Origin: Jaapia argillacea MUCL 33604
Taxonomy: Eukaryota; Basidiomycota; Agaricomycetes; Jaapiales; Jaapiaceae
Direction: 5' to 3'
Assembly (NCBI GenBank): GCA_000697665.1
Contig: KL197733.1
Span: forward strand, 66,904 to 130,903
Length of the DNA: 64,000 nucleotides
In this document: piece after piece, positions 13,054-24,309 of the stretch
Layout of the letters: every line of letters starts with the position of its first letter
How positions within the stretch are numbered: the first letter of the stretch is position 1
The notes under the pieces: model-generated
Database searches by the model: none
What the model was told of the DNA's origin: nothing
Seen by the model: the letters and a program-made list of their open reading frames with translations, nothing else
Made by a program: the position numbers and the translations under genes

Positions 13054-13897
13054 CTAACCTTCTCCTTGGATTATGCAGAAATCAATGTCCATCTTCCTGG
13101 ATGCCACAGTTTTTGACAAGCTTTGATTGACGGACATCAGCTTCTGGAAAGATTCAACGGCTTCAGAAACGTACCTGGTGCCTTTTCAACGCATCTTTCC
13201 TGGTGAAAGTCTTTCCGCATCCGCCGTTACACAGGTACGGCTTTTCTCCCGAATGCGTGTCTCGGTGGCGCTTGAGGTCATGTTGGCGATTGAAAGACAA
13301 TGCGCACATATCACACGAGAAAGGTCGCTGAGGGGACGCAGGGTATTGCTCATTGTTCCCACTCGGTGAGAACGGGGCAGGTGGAGCATACGGAGATGGG
13401 ATTGGTGTCTGATGATGTGAACGTTGAGCGGATGGCATCGTGTGCTGCGCACCGTATGCGGCTGATTGGTGAGAAAGCGCGGCAGGCGAGGAATGGGAGT
13501 GAGAATGGCTGTGCGTGTGGTTATGAGAGGGCCGAGGCTGATGGTGTTGAGCTGCAGACATTGAGTGGCTCGCAACAGAAAAGGCCTGCTGTTGTCGATT
13601 CGGTGAAGCAACGCGCCCATCTGGAGGGTAGGCGGCTGCTTGATTCATGGTCGGATAACCGGTTTGATACCCTGATACGCTCGCTGACTGCAGATGATGA
13701 GCAGTTGCAAACGACACGGGCTGCTGCTGCCCGGTAACGATTTGGTAGCCATGCGGCGGAGAGGCGGAGTAGGATGAGGATGAGGGGTACGAAGCTTGGC
13801 CGGGAGACGATACATATTCAGGTGCGTACTCGTTCCAGCTGCCACCAGCATAAGTGGCGTTTTCTGATGGATATAGATGGCGACGATGGTCGGACAT
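13054..13897 (-). CDS. C2H2 zinc-finger transcription factor
   Basis: Probable DNA-binding regulator. The main exon (13897-13175) encodes a Ser/Gln/His/Tyr-rich disordered N-terminus of about 185 residues, including an alternating His-Ser/Thr tract (HNHTHSHSHSHSS). Two adjacent zinc fingers end it: one complete (CDMC to HRDTH) and one whose first three ligands are visible (CNGGC...KRH). The exon ends at a GTACGT donor right after K-R-H-Q, where related fungal factors continue with the last ligand. The final exon is uncertain. Joining at 13143 needs a 31-nt intron, which is very short; joining further downstream gives a tail such as MDIDFCIIQGEG. All options end near the stop at 13054. Fungal C2H2 proteins of this layout are common, so no orthologue is named. 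Confidence 0.75.
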
Positions 13898-15781
13898 GAG
13901 GATGATCGAGGGAAGACGGTTGGAGTATCTAAAGGACCCTCTGCCTTCATAAGGCTTTCAGACGGAGCTAATGTCAAAGAATGGACAGACAGATCCGAAA
14001 CAGCGCAATCATCGGAGGCGGACAGAATACGACTAAAATTTCTTGCCGGGGCGATTAGATTGAGGTGTCAAGGAAATGTCCTTCAGCGGAATGAGCCTCA
14101 ATCTACTGGTGGGGGGTGCAAAGATGATTGCCGGGAAAGTGCACAAATTGAGTAAGGTGAGCTCATGACTAACGGCAGTCAGTGATTGATGCCCTTCGGA
14201 GGAAGATATCTATGACGGTGAACCGTACGTCTCGGCACGGGGCTGCATTCCGCCATACGCAGTTAGGAACCCTTTGAAAGCGCTAGTTGAGCGTGAACGA
14301 AAACTCAGGGATTTGGCGCTGTGTCAGGCACCGAGAGCTACAGATTTGGGACACCACCCCTTGGTCATTGGCCGGCCTATCTTCAGATTCATATGGCTAT
14401 ATCGGTCCCTGCATAGTTCGGTACAGTGGACAACATGGCCAGGGACAAGTACGCGCTCCCGGTGAGTTTGGTTATTCCTTGTGTCATTTTCTTAATGCAT
14501 CGGTGTGTTTGTCGCTGGGCCCAGAAGATCCATCGCACAATAAGCCTTCCACGACATAGATTACACAATTTACTGAGTACAGCATTCCCCCCCGGGTGAT
14601 CCATTTCCTCGCGAATCTCGGACCTAAGGCTATACTCTATCTTCCCTTTTTCGACCGATATCATTATCATTTCCTTAGCGCTGGAATGGGGCGTCCTTAG
14701 CACGCGATTATCGTCCAGTCGAATGAGCGTGACTCTCGGGCGCTAATGCACTGCGACCATTCGTATGGGAACGGTAGCATGAATCTCTTCTCGACGCTAG
14801 TTGAGGTAGAACGTCCGACGCTTGTGGAGTCAACAGCCGAAAGGTTTGTGGCGCATTCGGAGAAGAGGCTTTGATGCCCGGTGGATTTCCATCCCAGTTC
14901 AACTCAGACGAAGCTATCGCACAGGCACATATCTGGCTCTCCGAGTCGCTGAAAGTCATGGGGGATCCAAGCGGATCGCCAACCGGCAAGGAGCTCTGAC
15001 AGTTTCATATCCCCATCCAATTGTCGGTCTGATAAATGGAGTAGGTGCAATCTAAGGGTGATCGTTGGCTGGGCCGTATCTTACCTCTTTTGGTGAGGAC
15101 CTCCAATAATCACCATTCTCCTTGTTCTCTTCCCTGCCCGTCCCCTCTGGCCGCCCGACGAATGCTGATCCCAACTTGTTTAGATGACAGCACAGGGGCG
15201 GGATTTTTCCTGATCTCCTCGGCTCGTCAAGACAATTCAAGATGCGCAGCTTGTACTTGTAAACATAACTCGACCGGCCCTGGGGCCCGAGCCCAAGATG
15301 GAGCTGCTTGTATCATGATCGGCGCTAAATAGTGTATAAGACCATACTCTGATGGCGAAGCGGATCGTGACCGGAGCCGTTCAGCGAGCGTGAATGCTGT
15401 ACGGCAAAGCGAGAGCAAGGCGCTATCGCTAGCCTCGCACCTTTTGACTTTCATCAAATTGCACTGACAAGCTCTTGTTGTTGTTTTGGATAGTTCATCG
15501 GAAAGTATCGAGTGAGGCACGATCAAAGCCGTTCGAGAGAAGTACTTATGACTCTGGTCGTCACCTCCATGTGTTTCTGTGAACGTACTTACGGCAAAGC
15601 TTCGTTTCCACTTGTCAACTTCTTGAATTCGCAACGGCAGCACGATGCCTGTGCCGCTGTCTCGTAATTAAAAGCGGCATAGCGTCACACTGTGCTTTCC
15701 CGAACAACACCTTGACTTGCCCTCCTAAGTTCACCACAGCCGTGGCTGGATCATTTACCAGGCCGAAACGTACTCACGCAA
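13898..15781. other. Intergenic: upstream of C2H2 factor and DNA ligase
   Basis: About 1.9 kb between divergent genes. Open frames are short and unlinked (for example 14274-14559 plus and 15227-15643 minus) and show no motif I know. Long upstream regions are common for regulatory genes. I see no repeat, TIR pair or RNA gene. Confidence 0.4.
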
Positions 15782-18700
15782 ATGGCAAAACGTACACTGT
15801 CATCCACCCCGTCACCAGTCAAGCAGAACAAGAAATCCAAAATCGCTCCGGACCAACGTAGTTTGGACGCATTCTTTGGAGCATCACAACAACGCGTGAA
15901 CTCCGGAGACAACATCGTTGCTGGTGCTAGCCCGTTCAAGGATAAGGGCAAGGGCAAAGCCGATGACCATCATCCAGGTCCCGGAGACGGTCCGCTCCAG
16001 CATGCGGAACTTGTTGACGACGAAAGGTATGCGATGTGGGTCGCGAAGCAGGATGGGATCGGCTTGGACACCATGGAGAGCCTGGAGAGGGGTTTCAGGT
16101 CTGCGAGGATGCCAGGAACACCCAGGGGTGAAGGTCCCGTGGTTATAGATGTCGATCTCGTAGACGTTGAGGGGTCGTCAGCTATTCACGCGACCTCTTC
16201 GAAGCCCAGCGACCTTTCAGATAGGTCAGCTCAGCGGAGAAAGCGCGCTACACCCCCTTCATCATCAAGTGGGCAAGGTTCATCCATTTTGCCCTCCGTG
16301 GCTCGGACAGGGACCAGGAGTAACGATTCATCAGGTGCCGAGACAATCGTCAACTATCAACCCCTCGATGTTGATCTCGCTGCTTTCGATCCTGACGCGT
16401 ACGCCTGGCCGCCGAATGCACAGATCCCCTACTCATTTTTGGCTCACACACTATCCACACTTGTCTCTACTCGTTCCCGCATTGCTATTCTCAACTGTCT
16501 GACGAACACCTTACGCGTGGTCTCCAGAGTCCAACCCTCATCTCTCCTACCGACACTATATCTCCTTACGAATTCCCTGTCGCCACCTTATGAGCCCATT
16601 GAACTCGGTTTGGGTCCTTCCCTGATCACCAAAGCCATACAAAACGTGTCAGGCCTTAGCGCAGCAGCACTGAGACGTCTGTACAATGCGACAGGAGACC
16701 CTGGAGATGTTGCATTTGCCGCGAAATCTAACGTTCGCACACTCGTCCCCCATCCCCCCCTACTGATAACCTCTGTCTACGACTCGCTGTTGAAGGTCGC
16801 ACGAGTCAAAGGCCAAGGAGCGGCTAAACAAAAGCAGGCGATAGTGGAGAGGCTGCTTGTAGCGGCCAAAGGTGAGGAGGTCAGGTTCCTAGTGAGAACT
16901 TTGTGTCAGAACCTTCGTGTTGGCGCCGTCAGGACTTCGATACTCACCGCACTGGCACGTGCTATGGCTATGAGTCCTCCGATCTCCATGACTGTTGCCC
17001 CATCCGTGGATTCGGAATATCACGCAGATGCCGAGCTTTTAAGTATGGTTGAACACCTGCGGGGACCTGAAGTGAACAAGAAGAAAGCACAGGAAGGGGA
17101 TGAATCGCGAGCGAAGTTGCTTCAGATGTTTGGGCGGGCAGAGAGTCTCGTGAAGAAGGTGTTTGTTCAACATCCCAACTACGACCATATAGTTGCGGCG
17201 CTCCTGGATACTGGATTGGACGCCCTTGCCGAACGTGTTCCTCTTACCGTTGGTATGTGATCTCTTGCTTCATTCAGCTACGGTGAACTCACAAGGGCGT
17301 GAAAAGGCATGCCTCTTCACCCTACACTGGGGTCCCCCACAAAGTCTTTGGACGAGATTTACGAGCGGCTCGAAGACCTTCCCTTCACTGCTGAATTCAA
17401 GTACGATGGACAACGAGCCCAAATTCATGCTGCAAGATCGGATGGAGAGCGAACACTTGTAGGGATATTCTCTCGCAATCTCGAAGACATGACCACGAAA
17501 GTAAGACCTCGAAAATGATCTCTCTCGAAGTCGACTGACAACTTATTCTTATCGAGTATCCTGATGTTGTCCAACTAGTTCATGGCATTTTCGAGCGTTC
17601 AACAGATATAAAGTCGTTCATCATCGACGCAGAAATCGTAGGCATTCATCCGGATACTGGTGAACTGAGGACGTTTCAAGAGTTGTCAAACAGGGCAAGA
17701 AAGGACGTTCAGATGGGTGATGTGAAGGTCGCCGTTTGCGTTTTTATTTTCGACTTGATGTATCTGAATGAAGAGGTAGGCCTTCTCATCCGAATTCACT
17801 GCTTCGACAAAATGTCCCGCTCACTTCTCTCGCTTCTGGTATAGATCCTTCTTGGGCAACCTTTTCGAGAACGCCGATCAATTCTACGTACCAACTTTCC
17901 GCCCTTCGTCCCTGACCGGAAGACGGCAGCTCGTCTGGACCACGTTCAGAGCTGTGAGAGTGAGGAGGGTAGGGAGGCCGTGGAGGAATTTTGGCAGAAG
18001 GCCGTTGATAGTCGTTCTGAGGGCCTTATGATCAAGGTGATCCCCTGAGGTTCAAACTTCTGTCAAGTCGTACTCATGTTGGACAGCTTCTTGACAGCGG
18101 AGAGGTGCTTGAGACATCCTTGACCAAAAAGGAGAAACCACGGAGAAAGCCTCTGCCGGCGACGTACGAGCCAGGTGGATTCATGTTATTTCACCTCTTG
18201 AGATTCAACCCGACTTACGATAGTTGGCGGGTGATAATCCTTCCAGATAAACGGACCTCCGCATGGCTCAAACTCAAGAAGGACTACGTTACAGGCCTCG
18301 GCGATAGTTTGGACCTCGTTCCCATCGGTGCATGGCATGGTAATGGACGAAAGGCTCAGTGGTGGAGCCCAATATTGCTTGCTCTATGGGACCCCCGATC
18401 AGGAAGGCACGTTGCCGTTTGCAAGTGTATGTCAGGCAAGTTCCTTGATATTTGTCCATTGAATGAAAGTCTAACGGAAGTTTACTTCACAAGGATTCTC
18501 TGACGTATTTTACAAAGTAAGAATCTCTACTTGACTTCTTTCTCGACACTGAGTGATGAAATAAATTCATGCGTAGGCCTTGAGCGTTCGATACCCCGAA
18601 AATTCAGATACATGCTCAACACAACCTCTATGGGACTGCGATACCGGAGGTATGTCGGATCGTGGACAACTTTCTATCTCGCCTAGCTCTTACCACTGCT

Positions 18701-19096
18701 TGTTAGGACTTAAGCCGGGAGTGTATTTCAAGCCGCAGGAGGTATGGGAAATTCGAGGGGCTGAGTGCGTCTCTTCTCCGCGTCTCCTTCGCCACCGTGC
18801 TCATAGGATCATGCTTCAATGACATAAGCGTCACCATAAGCCCCGTTTCCGTCGCTGCTTTAGGATTGGTCTCACCCAACAAAGGTCTATCTCTTCGTTT
18901 CCCGCGTTTTATGAAGGTCAGGAACGACAAGGGGGTTGATGCGGCCAGCAGTCCTGAATTCCTGGCCAACATATACCATTCACAGCAGGGGAAAGGTAGG
19001 GATCGGACAGGGGTTGATGATGGGGACCTCGTGGATGTGAGCATGGAGTCCGAAGACAATGAGGACGGTTCGGACGAGGACGATGTCGCGTTATGA
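15782..19096 (+). CDS. CDC9: ATP-dependent DNA ligase I
   Basis: Seals nicks in lagging-strand replication and excision repair. Ten exons give 924 residues: 15782-17252, 17307-17500, 17557-17775, 17845-18036, 18087-18174, 18247-18435, 18494-18516, 18577-18649, 18707-18764 and 18829-19096. A PIP box for PCNA binding (QRSLDAFF, residues 25-32) lies near the N-terminus. The DNA-binding domain follows, then the adenylation motif EFKYDGQRAQ with Lys522 as nucleotide acceptor, later EGLMIK and KLKKDY (motifs IV-V), and the OB-fold region. The C-terminal tail is acidic. The intron after 18435 must use a GC donor to keep frame and conservation, and exon 7 is only 23 nt. The last intron (18765-18828) restores GADVTISPV. 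Confidence 0.95.
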
Positions 19097-19290
19097 TCCC
19101 GACGGCTCCCCCTGTATCGATTTGTAGTCTCACTCCCATGAAGGTGGCATAGACGAGGTGACCGCTTCGAGTTCAGAGTTTTCAGTGGGCCTGCTGCACG
19201 AGCCAACACCCTCTTTGCCCGGTACCCACTGCCACCGACATTGTATCCGTCAATTTACCTCGGACTGCCAGGACAACAATCGATAAGCAC

Positions 19291-19298
19291 ATCCGTAG
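19291..19298. repeat. Left target-site duplication of the TIR element
   Basis: ATCCGTAG, repeated exactly at 19713-19720 just outside the right inverted repeat. This records insertion of the element. Confidence 0.85.
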
Positions 19299-19712
19299 AG
19301 GACCCCCGATAATCGTGGTATATGTTAGTCCATGGTCCGGACAGTAATGAGCCCCGCGCAGCGGGAGGTTAGGCGCTATCCGGACACAAATCACGCCAAA
19401 ATTGGAAACATGCCAGGGTAAAAGACCGGACAAAAATGGTCCAGTGGCTGGAAGGTCAGTCCCTCACCCGGACGAAAAACGGAACTTTGACCTTGGAATG
19501 ACCCTCCCCGCCATCGCGACCAGATATAGTAATTTTACGTATCCATGGACGGGAAAAAAAACTTAGGTATGTCTCAGGACCCGGACAGAAACCAACCTAT
19601 TTCTGATGTTAGGTGCGGGTCCGGACATATTGGCGACCAAAGTTGAGACCTCCGTCCGGACAGGTCCCAAAAAAATCCCAGACTAACCTTTACCGGGATT
19701 ATCGGGGGTCCT
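19299..19712. mobile_element. Non-autonomous TIR transposon (MITE), probably hAT-like
   Basis: A 414-bp element in the intergenic space after the ligase gene. The ends are inverted copies: the outer 16 bp (AGGACCCCCGATAATC) match perfectly, and 28 of the first 32 positions match. An 8-bp direct duplication, ATCCGTAG, flanks it at 19291-19298 and 19713-19720. Inside are seven copies of CCGGAC, all on the plus strand, at 19337, 19380, 19426, 19468, 19581, 19621 and 19656, like subterminal transposase-binding repeats. No transposase frame is present. An 8-bp duplication fits hAT or P superfamilies; hAT is my inference. Confidence 0.85.
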
Positions 19713-19720
19713 ATCCGTAG
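19713..19720. repeat. Right target-site duplication of the TIR element
   Basis: ATCCGTAG in direct orientation, identical to the copy at 19291-19298. Confidence 0.85.
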
Positions 19721-19862
19721 TGTAACTTAGAGCCCGCACAATGGTACAACCACTAAACCTTCCATATCTGGACGCGGATGAAATCCCTGCCATTATGGCA
19801 GCTCCTCTTCTAGCTCTTGACCTTGAAGCGCGAAGCCCAATCGATTTCGAGTCTTCACTAAG

Positions 19863-20881
19863 ATGACTCTACTGCTATTCGTCTTACGCGCACCATCATG
19901 GTACCTAGCTACCCTCTGCTCCCTGATGATGTTGGTACAGGCCACTCTCGCATATAGCGAGACAGTAGAAGATGCAGGTCGGTTCTGCAAACGATAACGT
20001 ACCTGCAGTCCGTGAAGATTTGCCAACCTCTACCCTTCATCGCGCAGCTCGGCTTGCCAGGCAACTCGTTGACTTGTCTCCAAACTCGGTCGGAACTATG
20101 GCGACTGTGTACCCCTCCGATCATGAAGGACTACCCGGTGAGTACGAATCCCCCTTTGAAAGATCTATGACTCCAACCGTGAGCCACAGGACAACCGTTT
20201 GCGCTCCAAGAGTACTATGCTAGGTCAGTATACGCCAATGCTCAACTCTTGAATGGAATTTGACTGTTTCTTGACACGAACTTGAAGTTGCCACGCCAAT
20301 GGCTCCCTTACCTTACTATTCCTTCCAATCTCTCGGCACAGCCAGAATATTTTGAAGTCACCTTCTCATGCAGCTTCTATTTCAATTTGGTCGGAACGCC
20401 CTGCTGCCAACCGGGCGAGAGTTTCTTTGATAGGAAACGTCACGATTTATCTTGACGATGATCCGGTCCCACAAGAGGAGGATATTCGGAAGTGCTACCT
20501 CTCAAAGCATCGGGATGCTCGTTGGTGGCTACCCGGAGACGAAGATGCCCCCCATCTGGTGATTCCTTTTCGCCTTCTATTTTTGCTCCCTATCCTCATC
20601 GCCTTCTGTCAATCAGTCATATTGGGCTCGGTTCGATCCACACGTAAGCACGGTGTTCCATCCAGCGATGATCTTGGGCTGATGATCACCGTAGAGCATT
20701 TATTTTGTCGGTGGTTTTGGAGAGTATGCGTCCGCCATTGTCTAACTGGAGTGGACTATCACTGATTCTACCTTACAGTGAGCACTACATCGGATATATC
20801 CCTCTTGGTCTGTACCAAGCGTCTGGGGTATTATCGGATCTCAAAGGCATTGCGGGAAGAGTTGTCATACAGGCTGACTAG
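19863..20881 (+). CDS. Secreted CREG-like protein (FMN-binding split-barrel fold)
   Basis: Resembles CREG1 and fungal pyridoxamine-5'-phosphate-oxidase-like secreted proteins; the function is unknown in fungi. Seven exons give 235 residues: 19863-19977, 20009-20137, 20190-20223, 20288-20558, 20617-20643, 20695-20723 and 20779-20881. A hydrophobic N-terminus (MTLLLFVLRAPSWYLATLCS, continuing hydrophobic) looks like a signal peptide. Conserved stretches are GTMATVYPSDHEG, LPISRHSQNILKSP, ARVSLIGNVTIY, CYLSKH, WWLPGDEDAPH, YWARFDPH, YFVGGFGDEHYIGYIP and Y-Q-A-S. Intron 1 as drawn is only 31 nt. The alternative is a donor at 19932 joined near 19970, which changes 10-20 residues after the signal peptide. 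It is convergent with the next gene, 132 bp away. Confidence 0.85.
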
Positions 20882-21013
20882 TGACTAGAGACGATCTCCC
20901 AGGAATAGACAAGTTGTAACCGGAGCCACCGATTGGATAGGTCTCACTGTAAATTAATCAACGAAGATCACTCATCACCAATGTATCTACATGCATACTT
21001 CGTAGAACCGACA

Positions 21014-22742
21014 CTACCAGGTTCCCATCAACCCCACCAACAGTCCCTTCATACCCTCTGCCGCGGTTGTTTGGTCCTTGCTCGCCATTCCCCTTGGAAC
21101 ATCAAAGGCCACATCTAAACCATTCTTCAGCCTCCCATCTCGAAGCATAGCAGTCCAATCTTCGTCCTTATCGCCGACTGCCGCATCGTTGTAAAGGAGA
21201 CCATAGGCCATAACTAGTTCAAATTTCATTTGGAGGTCCAGTGAGCTCTTCGATGGCGAAGAAATGAGACGAAGAATTTCCGAAGCCGGCGGGAGGACGT
21301 TCTTGCTGGTGGGGTTGATGTTGGGAGGGGAGGGGACCGAGGCCAATGTTTCTGAGCTGGCAGTACGACTTAGAGAATTGACGTCGAGAGACTGCCCTGT
21401 CGCCCTCCTTCGAACAGCCGGTCGAGGTCTTGCTTGAGGTTTGGGCCTCGATGCTACAGGGTCGACGGAGGTGGTGCCGAGACATCGTCTACACAGAGCG
21501 ATCTTGAAAGTCATTATCGGCACCGTATTTGGTAGGGAAGTGAGTAATATTGTGAATATATCCGCGTGGACATATAGACGGGAGAATATGAGGTTGATGA
21601 AGAGGTTTGTGTCAAGGTAGACGGTGGAGGTGAGATTGACGAGCTACAGGTGCATTCAAGTATTCGGGCTGAAAGTGAGGAGGTGGGCAAAGGAAGGAGA
21701 TTAGGCGACCATACCAGTGTTATCAATCGCACACCGAGAGATCGTCTCCTGGGTTCTGGTTGTTGCAAACAGCACAACACTATATCAAGGGGTCCTTCAA
21801 CCTCCCAACGAGGTCCGCTTCCCGTCCGAGGTGGCGGTATCTGAGCGAGAAGAAGTGGAGAGTATTGTACTAACAGTACAAATGGCTTCAACCACGACAG
21901 ACATAGACACATGCGGGAAGGAACTTACGCTGTCCGTTCTTTGCGCTCGCTCTCTCGTCTTTCTCGAAGAGTGAGACCAGCCATTCGAGGGTGGACCAAG
22001 CGTATGGGCCAACGGGAGAAGGTATCTCCGTCGACTCTGCTTCACTCATCGCAGCCTCCTCATACAAAGGTTGTCTCTTCTTTCCCCTAGCTTTTGGTTT
22101 ATTCTCCACAACGATATCCCCTTCCTTTCGTTTGACAAACCCCTCCTTCACAATCGCCCAACACGTCTTGCATCCTTGGATAGACGCAGCCTCTCTCGCG
22201 ATGAACGAGTCATCTTCGTCTTCATCTCCCAACCTAGCCCCAGGGACCGGGGTTGAACCCGAGGCGTTGTTAGAATCAAGTGGGTAGCTGGGTAAAGCGC
22301 GAAAGAGAGAGGATGGCGAGTTGGTGAGAGCGTAGGTCGAGAGAACCCGTTGAGCAGCTTCTGTAGCAGCAGGGGTAGGGATCAAAGGAGACTTCTTCTG
22401 TTTTGCACTAATGGCAAATTTGCTTGGAGTCCCGAACTCTGCTTGAGATGCTTTCTCTTTGCCCTTGTCTTGAGCAGGTGGAGGCGGGTAAAGGGAGATA
22501 TACAACATCTGACGGATGTGAGCGCTATTGAACGCGTGTTGAGTTGATTGAAATGGTGGATTGAGTGGTTTTTTTGCTTACGGGGAAGGTTTGTACTTTG
22601 GAGAACGGAGTTGATCAAGCAAGATGATCCCAGATTCGTAGTGCCCTTCTTCGAAGCAGCTGTCTACCAATTGTCGCTGGTTTCTGCCCGTTTCGCGCTC
22701 GGACCAGGTATCATCTCCACTTTGCGTCGGTGTCGAAGACAT
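21014..22742 (-). CDS. Conserved hypothetical protein, 513 residues
   Basis: Not recognised. Four exons join in phase: 22742-22582, 22524-21929, 21869-21715 and 21643-21014. The N-terminus (RQLVDSCFEEGHYESGIILL, then the continuation KYKPSPAHIRQMLYISLYP) reads like a helical, TPR-like repeat pair. A basic, Lys-rich middle (KPKARGKKRQP) is followed by helical segments (YAWSTLEWLVSLF, VYLDTNLFINLIFSRL, IFTILLTSLPN), a CRRCL motif and a Pro/Ser-rich stretch with Arg clusters. The C-terminal region (MKFELVMAYGLLYND, VAFDVPRG) again looks structured. There is no signal peptide. The long phase-consistent model and compositional change between domains support a real gene. A helical scaffold is possible but not shown. 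Confidence 0.7.
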
Positions 22743-23050
22743 TTTCTCGGTTGGAGTGGGTTGTTGGCGAGGGTGGCAGCCAGTGACTTCAATCGAGTTG
22801 ACAGGGTCCAAGCTCAAACGTGAGGTCGACGCGTCGAGTGCACAAATGACATGGAAATAGCCTTTGCAAAGAGGTGGTAACTCTATACAAACAGGATCTA
22901 ACAAAGCAAATCATACATAGATCGTAACAAACGAGATTTGGAGAGTTTTGTAAGTGGTGTGACTGTACTACCTATATGGTACACAAACAACAAAAGAGCA
23001 ACGAAAGCAGGGTCCGCGTGCGATGAGAGACAAAGTAAAAGAGAGGCAAA

Positions 23051-23939
23051 TTACAGAGTGAAGTTGGGGAACGGGTCATTAGGACTAGTCGGCGCACTCT
23101 GATCTCCCACCAAGTTTCTGTAGTCTTTGAACCGGATGGGAGGCGGGTCGCTTATCCTTCTCCTCCTTTGTTTCTTTTCCTTCCCGTCCTCCTTCGCCTT
23201 TCCTTTATCGGCAGTTTGAGATTTATCGCGAGAGAAATGTCGACCAAAGTCCTCCTCTGAGATGTCTTTCTGCTTCAGACCCTCCCGATTGCAATAGATA
23301 CAATTGCAGGAGGAGTGGGGGCCGGATCGAGACGCACCGCCCTCCATGAGCCACTTGGCGTGTCGAGCAAATTCTTCGGGAGAGCGGAAAATACGACGGA
23401 ATCCTGAATAAACTGTCGTTAGTCTCAGGACCAGTGGTATCTGAAGACGGCGGAACTCACCAAAGAGATAGGAATCTCGCCTGGCAGCATCTTTGTGCCC
23501 TTTCTTGTGCCGAAACAGCTTGTAGCCATCGGGAAAGCTTCGAAGATAACAATTGCGAGTGTCGACTTCGTCTATGAGTCATTCAGTGAGCGTGTTCCGA
23601 TCGTTGAAAAAAACAAGACTCACAACCATCCTGCTTGAGCACTTTCCTCGCCAGATAGTTTCCAATCATCTTCCGCCACAGTTTCTCGTTCTTTTCATCA
23701 GGATGGTCGTAGAAATTGACAGACAGATCCTCCCCAACAACTTTGGTCTGCCGGTCCTGTCCCGGCCAAAGTCTGTCATCTCCGTCGGATTGGTGAATAA
23801 CGATCTCGGTGACCGAGCCTGCTTTCCAAACGTCGTAAAAAGGGCTCTTCGGAGGCTGTTTTATGGCGAGGGGTGTTCTGGACGTGGATGCTACGGGTAG
23901 TTGGTATGAGCGAGCAAAAGATGAAGCCGCAAACGACAT
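23051..23939 (-). CDS. Clr2 N-terminal-domain protein (transcriptional silencing type)
   Basis: Matches the N-terminal domain of cryptic loci regulator 2, a SHREC-complex subunit needed for heterochromatic silencing in fission yeast. Exons are 23939-23624, 23571-23461 and 23403-23051, giving 259 residues. Recognisable blocks are WRKMIGNYLARKVL, NCYLRSFPDGYKLFRHKKG, DSYLFG, and FRSPEEFARHAKWLMEGG followed by the CNCIYC cysteine motif. A basic nuclear-type tail ends it (KGKAKEDGKEKKQRRRR). It is far shorter than S. pombe Clr2 and lacks its C-terminal domain, as I recall for many basidiomycete members. The start was put at the first ATG (23939). The function here is inferred from the domain only. 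It is divergent with the BolA gene, 370 bp apart. Confidence 0.72.
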
Positions 23940-23997
23940 GGTGGATAACAATGAAATGCGGACGCGACTTGGACGCGTCGACTCATTCCAGCGCCCC

Positions 23998-24037
23998 GCT
24001 GAGGTAAGCTGGGCACTTTACCCCAGCTTACATCAGC
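23998..24037. repeat. Inverted repeat (hairpin) in the divergent Clr2-N/BolA upstream region
   Basis: Arms of 16 nt pair at 15 positions around an 8-nt loop. The core is GTAAGCTGGG (24004-24013) with its exact reverse complement at 24022-24031; the outer GCTGA pairs with TCAGC. It lies 59 bp upstream of the Clr2-N start codon. Confidence 0.75.
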
Positions 24038-24309
24038 TCGAGCTCGGTGGTTCTCCTTTGTGCCGACGGCTTCCGAGCCTAAAAGGCCAATCCACAAAAT
24101 TCACAGCACAATTATACCCTCTCCCCATCAGCTGCATCTTCCGTCATCGTAGAGCCATCCACTAACGAAAATACCACCTTCTGCTTGTATACCGACTTTT
24201 CCCGAAATTTCCGACGGCGAAACGCTGGCTTGGTCAGTGATTGTGTTCGTGGGAACTTTCTTAAGTGTCCCGAAGTCATCTCCTTCGCCGCCGCCAATGT
24301 TGTCGCCAA

